Source: Symsagittifera roscoffensis
Lineage: Eukaryota > Xenacoelomorpha > Acoela > Convolutidae
Reading direction: 5' to 3'
DNA length: 64,000 nucleotides
Assembly (NCBI RefSeq): GCF_963678635.1
Contig: NC_087069.1
Location: 24,910,303 to 24,974,302, forward strand
The notes under the pieces are model-generated. The model had not been told where the DNA came from. It worked only from the letters and a program-made list of their open reading frames with translations, and ran no database searches. How positions within the stretch are numbered: the first letter of the stretch is position 1; each line of letters starts with the position of its first letter. Positions 24,344 through 36,608 of the stretch are shown here, piece after piece. The position numbers and the translations under genes were made by a program.

Positions 24344-25889
24344 AAAACTGGCATGATGATTTTTCTCGGGGAGATGAGCGAAGTCCACGAAATAGGTCAA
24401 AAGGCCACTTGTTGAAATTTTACCAGTCGAAAACGTATTCCTAATCAGAATTGACAGATTTAGTCTTTGCATGGGGTAAAACTACACATTGTCACCTTGT
24501 TTTTTCCATTGAACCCTTAGTTGAATAATTGGCACGGTAGTTTTGGACAAAATCAATATTGTCACTATGTCGAAAAAAGAACTTGTACGTCCAAAATTTC
24601 TTTAAAAAAATTAGGAGTCGCTAAACAGTAAAACTAGTAGCGCCTGATTCTCATCAGGCGCTATCTAAGAATCATCAAAACTTCAAAAATGACACATTTT
24701 ATATCGTAAAACACTTTCTTCGTAAAAGGCATCGTAGCTAATTAAAAGTATCTGCTCTTTCGATTGTTTTTTAGACGAAGACATAGTATTGGCAAATAGT
24801 TTTGTTGCAAGCTTCCATTCAGATTGATAGAAGTCTCTCATAAATATCATACAAAAAAATGCTTCTATCTGGGTTTGACCTGGACATGCAATTTTGATTC
24901 AGTTCTTACAACAGATTTAAAGACTTTCATTTTAGTTTTATGTCCCTGCATTTGGTATTCATGGTCATTAAAGAAAACATCTAGTTTGTATGAAAAAATT
25001 TTCATCGAAAAAGATTAAGTTTTTGTTTTAATTTTAATGAACTGGTTAGCAAAAGCTATAAAAATGCTCTTTCAACTAGATAAGTTTTTCTTTGCGGGCT
25101 CAGATTCGTTGAGCAGGATAAAATTCAGTAATTTGCAAGCTTTCCAACAGAATATTGCGGCAGTCAACCAAAAAAAACTGTTTACAGAACTTTGAAGTCA
25201 AAACACAATTTGCTTTTATTGATGAGGCTGAATGCTCGCTCAACTATGAATATCATCAAACCTAAACCTTTGATAGCTTTTGTTTAGTCACAAGTGTCAA
25301 AAATTGGATGTCCTAACTAATTCAAAAACTGATTGCTACCCCAATTGGTAGAATCCGTTAATACTAGGGATAGTCAACTGGTTCTTCGATTGCACCCTTG
25401 AATTCACATTTTGCACTGTAATTCTTGACATTTTATATGTCTGTAAGTTTTTTTCCACAGAAAAGCTGAAACTAATTTTTCATGCGGTTAGTAATCGGTA
25501 GACAGTTTCTTGCGATTGAACTCTTGATCTCAGATTTCCGGTAGCCGTTTTCAAAAAGAAAACTATTTTTGAAAAGACGATGGACACCTCAAAATTTGGG
25601 CTTTTTTAAAGACCAAAAGTACTTTCTAAAAAAGGGCACAGATGCTTATATTTTCTGCTGATTAAAACCTTATTTATATTTTCTGCTGATTGAAGCCTTA
25701 GTCTCAGATTTTGTGTAGAAGGTTTTGAGAAAACGAAAAAGAAAGAACATAAAAATGGGTCAAAAATCCCCCCTGAAAATTTCGAATGCCGTCGGATACC
25801 GTTAAAAGCAACTAACTGAATATACGGCACTTAGAGGAGAAGCCGGTTTTCTCATCGGTTTTTCGACCAATTTTTGTGGAAAAAATGGC

Positions 25890-27670
25890 CACCAATGACG
25901 AGCAATTTGAAGAGACCGATAGAGAACGGAACCTCCAACAAAAGTGACTTGGAAGAGGATATTTATATTATTCTGAAACAGTTTTGCATGAGAAGAAAGG
26001 ATTTGTTTTACCTGAACAAAGACGGGATAGTGGCTTGCAAGCGCAAATAAGAAAGTCCTTTGCAAATACAATTCGATAGTCTTACCACAGCTGTATCAAA
26101 CTGAATTGTTGTTTCGCTCAGATGTCCAGATGAGTCACCAATGCTTGGACAAGGTTTACAACCGGATACACGAGCGGTTTGAATGGCCTGGCTTGAAAAA
26201 GGCCTGTGAGAACTGGATTTCTGATTTCTGTCATTTCAATAAGCGATGGACACCAGAAAGCTAAATTTTCCTCTGCAGTCGATCATTTCTTGAAATATCC
26301 AGAAGCAGTATTTTGCAGGGCGGTATCAGCAGAGGAAACCTGCGATCATTTGATAGTTGTTTGGATTTCTAGACTAGTATGTTCAATCACCTTCCAGTCC
26401 AACAATGACAAAGCATTCGTCATTGACCTCAAAAATGCGTTCATGAAAAAGTCGCAGGAGGCACAGGCCCACTCGTCCACTTACCACCCTCAAACAAATG
26501 AACTTATAACAAAATCGAAAAACAAATGAACTTATAACAAAGTCGAAAAACAAAATCGCACATTATTTTTTCATGCTGAGGGTTTATTGGTCACGATATA
26601 TGGACGCCTGTGACAAGCATATACCGTAAGTGATGAGGACGTACAACAGTACAAAATATTCCACCACTGGGATCAGGCCAAACATGATATTAACAGTCCA
26701 CGAAAAAACTCTTTCCTTATAATTCTTTTGGCCTGAATTCTTTATGTGACGTGATCAAAAAGCAACAGGAGTTGAATAATTTGTGCCAATGAAACACGCC
26801 GCAGGCACACGTTAGACAGAAGAGGAGATTCGACAAAAGCATACTCAGAAGGAAACTACTTTTGGGTATTCTAAGAGAAGAGAGAGGGTTTCCCGAAGGG
26901 AACCAAAAATCTGCTGAAGAAATGGCGTGGTCCAATTTAGAAAACTGAAATACACTAAGGTGGTCGCTTTTATCGATTGAGCACAGGAAGCGCTAGTCAT
27001 TATGAGAACATCAAACCATACAACACCTCGTCGAAAAAATGGTGCATCCCAGCTGACATACATGATGATGATCACGTGATAGTGGATCCCACTTGTGAAA
27101 TTAATAAAAAGGGTACTCGCAATAAAAACAAAGAAGAATGAGGTAGTAAGCGGTTGGGATCTGCCGTTGGACTTAACAGTTAGCTGAGCGAATAGAAACC
27201 GATGACGAAACCTCCCTTGTGCCGAGGAGGACTGGAATGACCCAGAACAAACTGAAGTCGAAAAAGGAGTAGAGCCTGAGTTTTTCTTGACCATTGAAAG
27301 ACGACCGAGCAAGAGGGGAGGAGACAAGAAGAAATACAGATCTCACTATGATGATTTTGTCGTGGATATGATCATAACAGACGACATAACGGATTCATTT
27401 GTTGTGCTAGATGAGATGATGGTCTCGAATAGAGGCACAGACTGGATCGACGATCAATCAGAAACAGAAGTGCAGTTGAACTTGAAGCGAAACAACTGCA
27501 TGCCCAAGAGTTGAGGAAATCGCGGGTGCTCGAGTGGCTCCATGATCTGCTTGCAGATCCAAAGGAGATAATCTTAACAGATCAGGATGTCGATCAATCC
27601 AGCATCAAATGCATCAGTCACGACAACATTGAATCCAACAGCGTCGCTCCAGATGAATCATTGTGCGTTC
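25890..27670 (+). pseudogene. Ty3/Gypsy integrase relic with long acidic tail (copy 2)
   Basis: Second copy of the 17640-19420 integrase relic with the same frameshifts and the same lost catalytic acids (FQSNNDKAF from about 26395 and STYHPQTN at 26476-26499). The shared defects show that decay preceded the segmental duplication. The core frame here is open from 26206 to 26529, slightly longer than in copy 1 because of a one-base difference in the run-in. Confidence 0.85.
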
Positions 27671-28019
27671 GCGAATCCAACCCCATCTGCTCGATCCTGT
27701 GCCAATTTTAGATCAAAAAAAGAAAAATTTCAATTGACTGTTTTTGAAGACACAAATGATGTTTTGTCGTTGAGTTGTGACTTGTCTTCTAGATCGAGAT
27801 TGATCAAATCTTTTTAACTGTTTTTGAACACTACACAAGAAATCTAAGCGAACGAGAAGATGAATGACACCACCGAAATTATTTTTTCAGCGAGCCTAAG
27901 ATTGGTTCTAGACCAAATTTAGGTGCCGCCGAAAGGGGCCAATTAGGCTCATGCGATCCGTTTAGAGATGTCGTGTCACGACTTGGCTCATGAGCCAGGA
28001 TTGGTTGTGCAAAGGGACT

Positions 28020-28720
28020 AAAGGTTAGGCGAAATGTCTTTACCTGTCCACCCTAACTCCTCCCAGCAGCTTCTCATTGGATCAAAGGAGTAACGCGATG
28101 AGTCGAGTCCTTCATAATTGGCAGATTCTCCAACAGGCACTCCTCCGTTTAAAAAGGTTAAGGTGGATGAGATCGAAATCAAGACTGCGGAGACGATCGA
28201 AAGCTTGGAAAAAAAGGAAAAAGACTGGTAGGACTTGCAAGCGAAATTAGAAGAATAAAAGGCCAGAGCCCAGGAACGGGACGAAAGGAAGAAGAAGTAC
28301 AATGATTTATTGATAGCTCTTGAGGATGAAGAGATCAAAAACCTGAAGGATCTTTAGATGGCGAAGTTGGGTCAGATGTCACCAGAAGTCCTGGCAACAA
28401 TGAACTCGAATGGGTCCAGGGACGAGCAGTCTAAGTTACCAAATTACAGGAGCTGCGTAAACCCAAGGAGCACGTGGCCCCTCAGCAGGCATCCTCGACT
28501 GCGGCTAGTACTAGGAACACGATACCTGACCCTTCGAACACGTAACCTGCACAATACTTTCAAGAGGGACATTCGAGCAAGTAGCCAGTTTGACGACGGA
28601 TGAGATTAACTCTGGGTAGGGTTGTCAATGTGCCTGAGCCACTCAACTCGTCTCGGACCTTTGGCACGAGAAATGAATCATGTGGCTTTCAATGAATTAA
28701 ACAGGATCCAACGAGCTCCC
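28020..28720 (+). pseudogene. Coiled-coil-like and Pro/Ser-rich coding relic (copy 2)
   Basis: Copy of 19670-20480 with the same in-frame stops in the coiled-coil-like part. The Pro/Ser-rich part is shortened by about 110 bp near 28690 relative to copy 1. Family unknown. Confidence 0.35.
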
Positions 28721-29129
28721 AGACTTCCAAGAGTGTGAGTTGTGAGTAACTTGCCGACAGGAGATCCAATCACTGCAGGAATTTCCTCAACCAGTTCTGC
28801 GCCGGTAAAAAGGACCGAGTCGACAAAGGTCTTACTATGAAACCGTCAAGAACCCAGTGCTTGGGGACAGTACAAGTCGCTGGCATGTCGATCTGAAGCA
28901 ACGAGAATGTTGAAAGGAAACGGCCCCATGGTGTCGGGATTGTATCGGATTTTGGGAAGTTCAGCTCCGCTACCACGCTAAGATAGCTGGACCTCGATGG
29001 ATTGCCTCAAGACAAAACGATGGGGCCCCTGAACACGTAATCAATGACGGACGTCGGTGTAAGGGCCAGAAAAATGGTTTCACCTCTCCTAAAAGGCATG
29101 TTTTAAACAGAGCATAAGCCTAACAACAA

Positions 29130-30770
29130 GCATCCCAAGATGTACGACAATTCTCTAAGCCACCGGGCCAGACGCCTGGTGAGTATTCAAGATATTATTC
29201 CTGAACGACTTGAAGTTTTTGATACTGGCCAAAACGGAGTTTGTGTATACACACTGTTCATTGTTTTGGCCAAAATGATTAGTGATAGCTCCCAACCTAG
29301 ATTAGGGATAGTCTGTAGGAATGACAATAAGCTTGCAGAGAGTTGTCAACATGGTAGGAAAGACCATCTGCAGAGCGGATGACTATTGGGCATTTCACGG
29401 ATGGGTCGGTTCCCAACAATGAGGTCATAGGGGAGGCGTAAACGATACTCTTATTGGCCATGACAAAAGCGGAAACGTCGATGCAGTGATGCTTCAACAG
29501 GAATTTGAGGATTAACAATTCTTGTTTTCGCCTGGATTTGCCACACTACCGGAAACCTTGAAGTTTGTATACACTATGGTAACCGTGCTTGCAGAAGGAC
29601 GATTTGACTTGGTGCTACCCGCACCGAACAGGACTGTTGACCCAAACACGTACCAACCCCCTTCTCGTCTGGTCGGACATTTCTCAGGTGATGCTGGATG
29701 AAGTCCTGGGGTTGGAACTGTTCAGTTTTGCCAGGTTGCTGAAGCTGAGACCTTGAGTGAATGGCTACCATGTGCTGCTGCAGCAGGTGGCAAATGACCT
29801 ATGCTTCAGACAGGTGGTTCAGAGAGTATGAGAAGAACGCAAAGGAAAGCATGGTCAAACTTAATCTAAAATGTTCGGAAGAAGACCTCATGGCGCTTGC
29901 CTTCAGAAGGAAGCTTCACACTAATGGATGGCTGTATCTGTCGGCGAGGTTGTGCGCGTTGGGAGAAGATGCCTTCGAGTACGCGCCAGCAGTGATAAGG
30001 GAGGTACAGAATACTTGAAAGCCCTATTCAACGAAAGAGATCAGGCTGGAGGCACGATGTTGCAATTGATGCAGGACGTGAAAACTATGCCTTTGGATAA
30101 GTTCAAAGTGGATGTACTGGCGGCGAAAGCGCAGTATGAGAGATGCGACCCAACGCTGGGAGGAATGGGAGTGGGATGGACGCCATCCTTTCTTTCCACG
30201 TGCTTTCGGAGAGCCTCCAGCAACCGACTGCGAGCTTCGTGAGAGACGTTAGGAAGCTGTCGATAGCAAATTTTGTGGCACTCTATGGGACGTTTGGTCA
30301 CAAAAACTTTGTGAAAAGACCGGTTGTCCTTTTCACTCAGAACATTACAGACCTGAGGTTGGAAGGGCTTCTCGCCTAGATCACGATTTCAACGCACAGT
30401 TGGAGACCGCTTTTTATCGGAACTTATGGGAAATTAGGATGCTTCTGATTCGGTACCTTCCACAGCAGAACAGGAGTTTGACCGGAGATGACAAGATCAT
30501 CGCAGAGGCTAATGACTGGTATGTTGACATGCCTTTTTTGGCGAATTTGGTCGGGATAATGAGGATTGATTGATCCGCTTGTCCTATTCTTTGGACTGAG
30601 AGAGTTCGTCACTGTAGTGTATGGACCGGTGATGTCACACGTGTTGCCGGGTGTCCAAAAAAAATGCGTACATGAATTCGGTGCTTCATATCAACCTAGT
30701 CTCAGTAGTAGATTGCCCGGTGTTGAATGGTCGAGCAGCAGGAGGTGAGGGGTTTAGTTAGGGTTGAACG
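29130..30770 (+). pseudogene. Unrecognised broken protein-coding region (copy 2)
   Basis: Better-preserved copy of the 20890-22560 gene relic. A frame at 29761-30018 encodes WFREYEKNAKESMVKLNLKC followed by a Leu/Ala-rich helical segment with GEDAFEYAPAVIREV. Another at 30143-30379 includes TASFVRDVRKLSIANFVALY and VKRPVVLFTQNITDLRLEGL. A further frame lies at 30566-30748. The frames are linked by single-base shifts. The tract is GC-richer than the spacers. No known domain is recognised; it is worth a profile search against Gag capsids and viral nucleocapsid/structural proteins. Confidence 0.45.
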
Positions 30771-31054
30771 GCTGCTTGAAATGATAGCCTAAGCAGGCTA
30801 TATTGTGATGAATTTCAACAGCCAATTCAAGTGCACGATAGACGGTGAAGACTAGGCTTACGTTCAACTCAACCCCATGATCTTGAACTTGTGCCCAGTA
30901 GTGAAGGATCCGGGAGAAGTGTTGGCTTGCAGATTCCAAACTATTTCCCAATCAGTGCCCTCGATTGCCACCGATAAGGAGGATGCTGCTCCTATCAAAA
31001 AGATCGAGCTTCATCATGATCACCATTTAATGAAAAGTCACGATTGAGGTGGCC

Positions 31055-32614
31055 AGTGATTAGACGAAGAAGAGAAATTAACTTGATTCCAGTTGTGCAA
31101 TAGAGGGGCACTTGTGTGGGACTAGCCACTGCTTGAATACACTGAGTGAGCAACATTGCCAGCTAGCAAAAATGTATGGAAGAAAAGAACGAGATTGAAC
31201 TGATTGGGGATTGCCATGGAGTAACGGAGGTGTAACGGATGACCGCCGCTCGATGAATTTCTAGCATAGTCAGCTGGATTGAATCGTTGGAAAACATGGA
31301 GCGTGCCCATAAGCTGGTTACACCCTTAAGTAAGGAAACGATCCCCGGAGATTTACAGATAGATCAGAGAGTCGGAGCTGGCCAGGGCAAGAAAAAGTGG
31401 TGAAAGTGGAACTATGGAGGGAATCGAGAGGAGGCATCTATATGACAATAGAAAAATTGGTACCTTATGGTTATTAATCAGTGGAATTTCTCGTAGACGA
31501 CGAAGTGTTCTAGCATGCATGGACATGCAACACGGCCCCTCTAAATCTGGACCGAAAACAAACGAAACCAATAGTGACGACGCCATAGATAAGGAGGACA
31601 ATTCCAATAACGGAGAGTGAGAAGAGGAGCGGAATATACTTGGGAGCGTTAGAGAGAGAATTACCTGATTAGGAGTTCAGTGAGGATGATGACGATGGAG
31701 AAGTCGACGAACCTTTGGTGCTGAAGACATCATCATCATTTATGTCTCCCTCGAAAGAGTAGCTGGCCAGTCTGTCTCGAGCGGGACCGGTTTCCCTGGC
31801 ACTAGAACCTCAAAGAAGGAACGTGCACAAGTTAAACCATGAATCTCCTCGTAAACAGGAGGACTGATGAAACTAGAAGAGACAAGCGAACATGAACGAG
31901 AAACGGTAAGGGGTGAACCCAGGTGGCCTTAATGGAGAGAACTTGGGATGTGATTCGCGGATTCGTAATAAAAGTGGGGCTGAATCAACGCATCATGCTC
32001 GAGCTTCTAGAAAAGTTGATGGGCTCCTCTGAGTCTGATTGTTGACAGAGTCAGTCACGGAAGATTGGGCCGATGACTACCCGATCACTAGGAAACAGTC
32101 CGTTAAACGAGCCAAGAAAGAGCTGAGGAAACTGAAAAATAAAGCCAGCAGTAAGGCCGTGAACTCCAAGGTAGGTCGTGTAGTTGGAACTCCACGGCCG
32201 TGAACTCCAAGAAAGCCAGAGACCAGAAGGAATACGTATCTTTGGGAAAAATGAAATAACTGTCAGGGGATAGCGTACAACTCGTTCATAGATGAGGAAG
32301 CGAGGGACGCATATTTCGACTATGACCAAGCTATAGTCCTTGAATTCTGGGTCGAGAGGGTGAAAGATTTCGGAATGCTGACATTCGTGCAGCCTAGAGT
32401 AGGAGTCATTTTGGAGCAACGAAGTGACCGGTGAGCTTTGAATGTTGTTCATGGGACGGTCTTTGATAAGGTTTGATATTGGACGTGACATTGTGTTAGA
32501 ACTGGACGATGACAGGAGTTCTCATGAATTGGCTGTGATCCATCTTCTGTTGGCCCTGAGAATATTGAATCAAGATGAGAGGTCACCCACGGAATTGTCC
32601 GAAGTGATTTCTCC
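31055..32614. repeat. Block D, unit 1 (internally deleted, 1.56 kb)
   Basis: Starts at the landmark AGTGATTAGACGAAGAAG and matches unit 2 (32615-35219) at offsets of 1556-1584 bp up to about 32173, then rejoins the unit-2 equivalent of about 34809. Roughly 1 kb is therefore missing. The join holds about 37 bp of locally copied sequence. A coding remnant is seen at 32442-32624 (DIGRDIVLELDDDRSSHELA). Confidence 0.85.
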
Positions 32615-35219
32615 AAGTGATTAGACGAAGAAGTGAAAATAACTGGATTCCTAGAGGGTCACTTGTGTGGGACTAGCCACTGCTTGGATACACTTAGTGA
32701 GCAACAGTGGCAGCTAGCAAAACTGTATGGATGATAAGAACGAGGTTGAACTGATTGAGGATTGCCATGGAGTAACGGAGGTGAAACGAATGACCGCCGT
32801 TTTAGGAGTTTATAGCATTGTCAGCTGGATTGATTCGTTGGAACACATGGAGCGTGCCCATAAGCTGGTTACATCCTTAAGTAAGAAAACGATCCCTGGA
32901 GCGTTATAGATGGATCAGAGAGTCGAAGGTAGTCAGGACAAGAAAAAGTGGTGAAGTTGGAACAAGGGAGGGAATCGAGAGGAGGCATCTATATGACGAT
33001 AGAAGAATTGGTACCTTATGCTTATTAATCAGTGGAATTTCTCGTAAATGACGAAGTGTTCTAGCATGCGGGCGACCTGACTGTACCGGCCCAGCCGGAC
33101 TCATGCATGGACATGCAACAGGGCCCCTTTAATTCTGGACCGAAAACAAACGACACCAAAAGTGACGACGCCAAAGATAAGGAGGACGATTGCAATAACG
33201 GAAAGTGGAAACACAAGCGGAATATACCTGGGAGCGTTAGAGAGAGAATTACTAGATTAAGAGTTCAGCGAGGATGATGACGATGGAGAAGTCGATGAAA
33301 CTTTGTTGCTGATGACATCATCATCATTTATGTCTCCTCCGAAAGAGTAGCTTGCCAGTCTGTCTCGAGCGGGACCGGTTTCCATGGCACTAGAAACTCA
33401 AAGGAGGAACTTGCACAAGTTAGAACATGAATCTCCTCGTAAAAGGAGGATTGATGAAGCTAGATACGACAGGTGAACTTGAACGAGAAACGGTAATAAT
33501 GTGAACCCGAGTGGCTTTTATGGAGAGAACTTGATTCGCGGATACGTAATAAAAGTGGGCTTGAATCAACGCATCATGCGCGAGCTTCTAGAAAAGTTGA
33601 TGGGCTCCTCTGAGTCTGATTGTTGACAGAGTCAGTCACGGAAGATTGGGCCGATGACTACCCGATCACTAGGAAACAGTCCGTTAAACGAGCCAAGAAA
33701 GGGCTGAGGAAACTGAAAAATGAAGCCAGCAGTAAGACCGTGAGATCCAAGGTATTGAAACTGATTTTGAGTACAATGGTGACGTCACTAGCGACAGTAC
33801 CCAGTCCTGCTGAAAATGGACAAGAGGATTTTGTGATACCAAATGGAGGAGAACAAGACAACTTGATACCACCAATGCTGTTGAAAGATTTGATTTCAAC
33901 AGCCTCGAAGTCAAAAGGAGGGAAAGAGCTTTAGAAGACACTAAACTTGAAAAAGAAGTCTTCAGCAAGTGCGGATCTAGGGGGCTGAATGAATACAAGA
34001 CTTCGCCAACTAACATAGCACGATTGAAACTGGAAGGACAACTCGAAGTGGTCAAGGATTACCGGATTACGATGCCCGACTCGGTCCACATGCGTGATCC
34101 TGCAGGTGGCTAGGTAAAGATGCTCAAATCAAAGAGCTCAGCGGGAGGGCACCTGATGGTATGGATTGAGAAGAAATCCTTGCAGGAACATTTTAAAGAG
34201 TTATTGAAAATATCCAATTGTAAACAAAACGAATACGGCACCGTAATGTTGTCTGAAGCGAGCGAGATCGGCTTGGAACACCTGGTCAAGATTTCCTGGA
34301 AGGTCTCCCTACAGATGTTTTTAGATAAATCCATGAATTCGTCTTTAAAAAAAACGGCGCATCTGTCCTACCTTCGAGTGAGGACAGAAGTGCAAGTTTG
34401 ACTAGAATGATGTATGATGGGAATCAAAAGAACGGAGTACGAAGCCAGTAATGATTCGAGATCAAAAGATCAAGAATTGGAGCTGATGGGAGCTCTAAGA
34501 GTGTTCATTGCCAGAGACGACTCTGAGATAACTTACGCTAAGCGGACGGATGCCCATTAATTTTTGATATTCTTTTGAGATCAAATCCCCACTCCCGTGT
34601 TGGAAGAAAGCAAAAAACTTATTCGACAAGGAGGAGCCGAACCTGAACAGATTTTACTGAGAGCACAGCTGGAGTTTTATCAAGACATGGCGCTCCTGAT
34701 ACCCACCAACGAATCAAATGCCATCAAATGACATCGAGAGCTCTAGAAGATCGCAGGAAGTGAGAAGGTGCTCCAGCAAAGAACTTAAAAGAATCGGGAG
34801 CAAGTTATGAAAGCCAGAGACCCGAAGGAATACGTATCCTTGGGAAAAGCAAAATAAGTGTCAGGGGATAGCGTGCAACTCGTTCATAGACGAGGAAATG
34901 AGGACGCAAATTTCGACATTGACAACGCTATAGCCTTCGAATTCTGGGTCGAGAGGGTGAAAGAAGTCGGAATGCTGACATTCGAGCAGCCTAGAGTAGG
35001 AGTCATTTTAGAGGAATTAAGGGATCGGTGAGATTTGAATGTGGTTTATGGGACGGTCTATGATAAGGTTCGATATTGGACGTGACTGCAGACGTTGTGT
35101 TAAAACTGGACGATGACGGGAGTTCTCATGATTTGGCCGTGATCCATCACCTGTTGGCCCTCAGAAAAATGAAGCAAGATGAGAGGTCACCCACGGAATT
35201 GTTCGAAGTGATTTCTCCC
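32615..35219. repeat. Block D, unit 2 (full length, 2.6 kb)
   Basis: The longest unit of the D series. Its start repeats at 31055 and 35220, and its end (34805-35219) matches 32206-32614. It carries the open plus-strand stretches described as the D coding relic. Confidence 0.85.
32727..35200 (+). pseudogene. Unrecognised coding relic in block D unit 2
   Basis: Plus-strand frames at 32727-32909 (SIVSWIDSLEHMERAHKLV), 33620-33934 (TEDWADDYPITRKQSVKRAK followed by a Lys/Ser-rich linker and DLISTASKSKGGKEL), 34120-34401 (HFKELLKISNCKQNEYG) and a 34880-35200 tract with AFEFWVERVKEVGMLTFE, all connected by frameshifts. The first and last segments are repeated in D units 1 and 3, which supports a formerly real protein. 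No domain is recognised. It follows block C copy 2 in the same orientation, so C and D may once have been one mobile or viral insertion. Confidence 0.4.
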
Positions 35220-36471
35220 ATTGATTGGACGAAGAAGGGAAATTAACTGGATTCCAGTTGTGCAATAGAGGGACACTTGTGTGGGATTAGCCACTGCTTG
35301 AATAACAAGTGCATTGAGTAACAGTGCCGGCTAGTGAAATTGTATGGAAGATAAGAACGAGATTGAACTGATTGAGGATTGCCGTAACGGAGGTGAAACG
35401 GATGACCGCCGCTTTAGGAATTTATAGCATAGTCAGCTGGATTAAATCGTTGGAACACATGGAGCGTGCCTATAAGCTGGTTACATCCTTTGGTAAGGAA
35501 ACGATCCGTGGAGCGTTACAGATAGATCAGAGAGTCGAAGGCTGGCGAGATGCTCTCGGAAATGAGATGAATCTGAAAGATAGTGAGAGACATCGTAGAC
35601 CCACTGGCTCGAGGTATTTGGTGGGATCAAGCTCCGCACTATACTGCAATAGCATGTAACCCATGCACATGTTGGTACTGGACACGAGGACCCAACAACT
35701 GTTGATCGATCAACTCTTCTCAGTGCCTAAGTATGTGAGACTGGCTCAAATGTCGGGTAGATCCTACCAGTTGTTTATTAGGATCAATCGGACGGTCCCG
35801 AAGAGATCCAAAGCTAATTTGGGAGACGTAGTGGGTGAGAAATTCATGATTATGGGCGAAAATATTGAAAATGAGTTCCAGAGAAACAAAGAAGTGCAGC
35901 GTTACTAACCGAAGTCCCTATAATAGAAGAAAAAGAAGAGACCCAGCAACGAGAACTTCAACAACGACCTGTAAGACTATAAGATTTCGAAGATACCGAA
36001 GGCATTTGAAAGGATCTTGGCAAGACAGAGATTAATGCGTTGATTCCGTGCTGTGATAACGTCATGGATATAGGAGCAGGTGAAGGGCCATATGTCAAGA
36101 AGCAAGGAAACTTAACAATCATTCCAGTTATAGGAGAGCATTTCTGATTCATAAAAACGCTGTCACAACATCTGTGAAGTGTGTACCTGGAGTGTTTGCA
36201 CGACAGAGAGCAAGAAAAAGGACGTCTTTTGAGCTGACCTGGAGCGAAACGTAAGCCTGTGCTTTCACAACAGTGTCTGCCGTAACAGTCAACATAAAAT
36301 AAAATGGATCTCCTACGCCGCTGCAAACAGATATTGTCAGAGCAAAAGGATTGGGTCACACCAGATGTTGCAGAAGGTACTAGATGACAGCGTAATGGGA
36401 GAACAAGGAAATGAGGCCATGGAAAAAGAACTGGGAAGGACGAGAAGAAGACAAAAATTAAATGAGCGATA
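35220..36471 (+). pseudogene. Block D unit 3: coding relic with probable C-terminus
   Basis: The first 0.3 kb repeats the start of D units 1 and 2. Beyond about 35545 the sequence is unique. Frames at 35372-35659 and 35663-35908 (QLLIDQLFSVPKYVRLAQMS, then KFMIMGENIENEFQRNKEVQ) continue through shifted frames (GEGPYVKKQGNLTIIPVIGE near 36080) to a final stretch with MGEQGNEAMEKELGRTRR ending at a TAG at about 36469-36471. The basic C-terminal tail and stop look like a genuine protein end. A 186-codon minus-strand frame over 35958-36518 is its antisense shadow. The family is unknown. Confidence 0.4.
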
Positions 36472-36557
36472 GAAATTGTGATTTTTTTTGTTTTTAAAAA
36501 TATAACCAAGCCAACCATGCTTGATGGTTGGAAACTTCAATTGTTTTGTTTCGTTTA

Positions 36558-36608
36558 GAACCTGGTCAGAAGAGATAGGAAAGTTGTTGTAATTTGTTAG
36601 CTGTTGAA
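36558..36608. repeat. Direct repeat flanking the BEL/Pao element, left copy
   Basis: A 51-bp sequence beginning GAACCTGGTCAGAAGAGATA sits immediately before the 5' LTR and recurs as 48 bp immediately after the 3' LTR (45478-45525). It is far longer than the 4-6-bp target duplication known for BEL/Pao. Confidence 0.85.

Larger units (their letters stand above)
24344..30984. repeat. Block C, copy 2 of the tandem segmental duplication
   Basis: Direct repeat of 16052-22780 at an offset of 8292 bp at the left edge, 8250 in the integrase, 8350 after a 99-bp gain, and 8204 near the right edge. Indels relative to copy 1 are: a loss near 24655 with a snap-back fill, a 99-bp gain at 27908-28006, and losses near 28690, 28880 and 29665. 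Unlike copy 1 it runs directly into block D at 30985. Confidence 0.92.

Noticed and set aside
35958-36518. Longest frame of the window, 186 codons on the minus strand
   Set aside because: It overlaps the plus-strand D unit 3 coding relic, has no recognisable motif and an odd Ser/Phe/Cys-rich composition typical of an antisense shadow.
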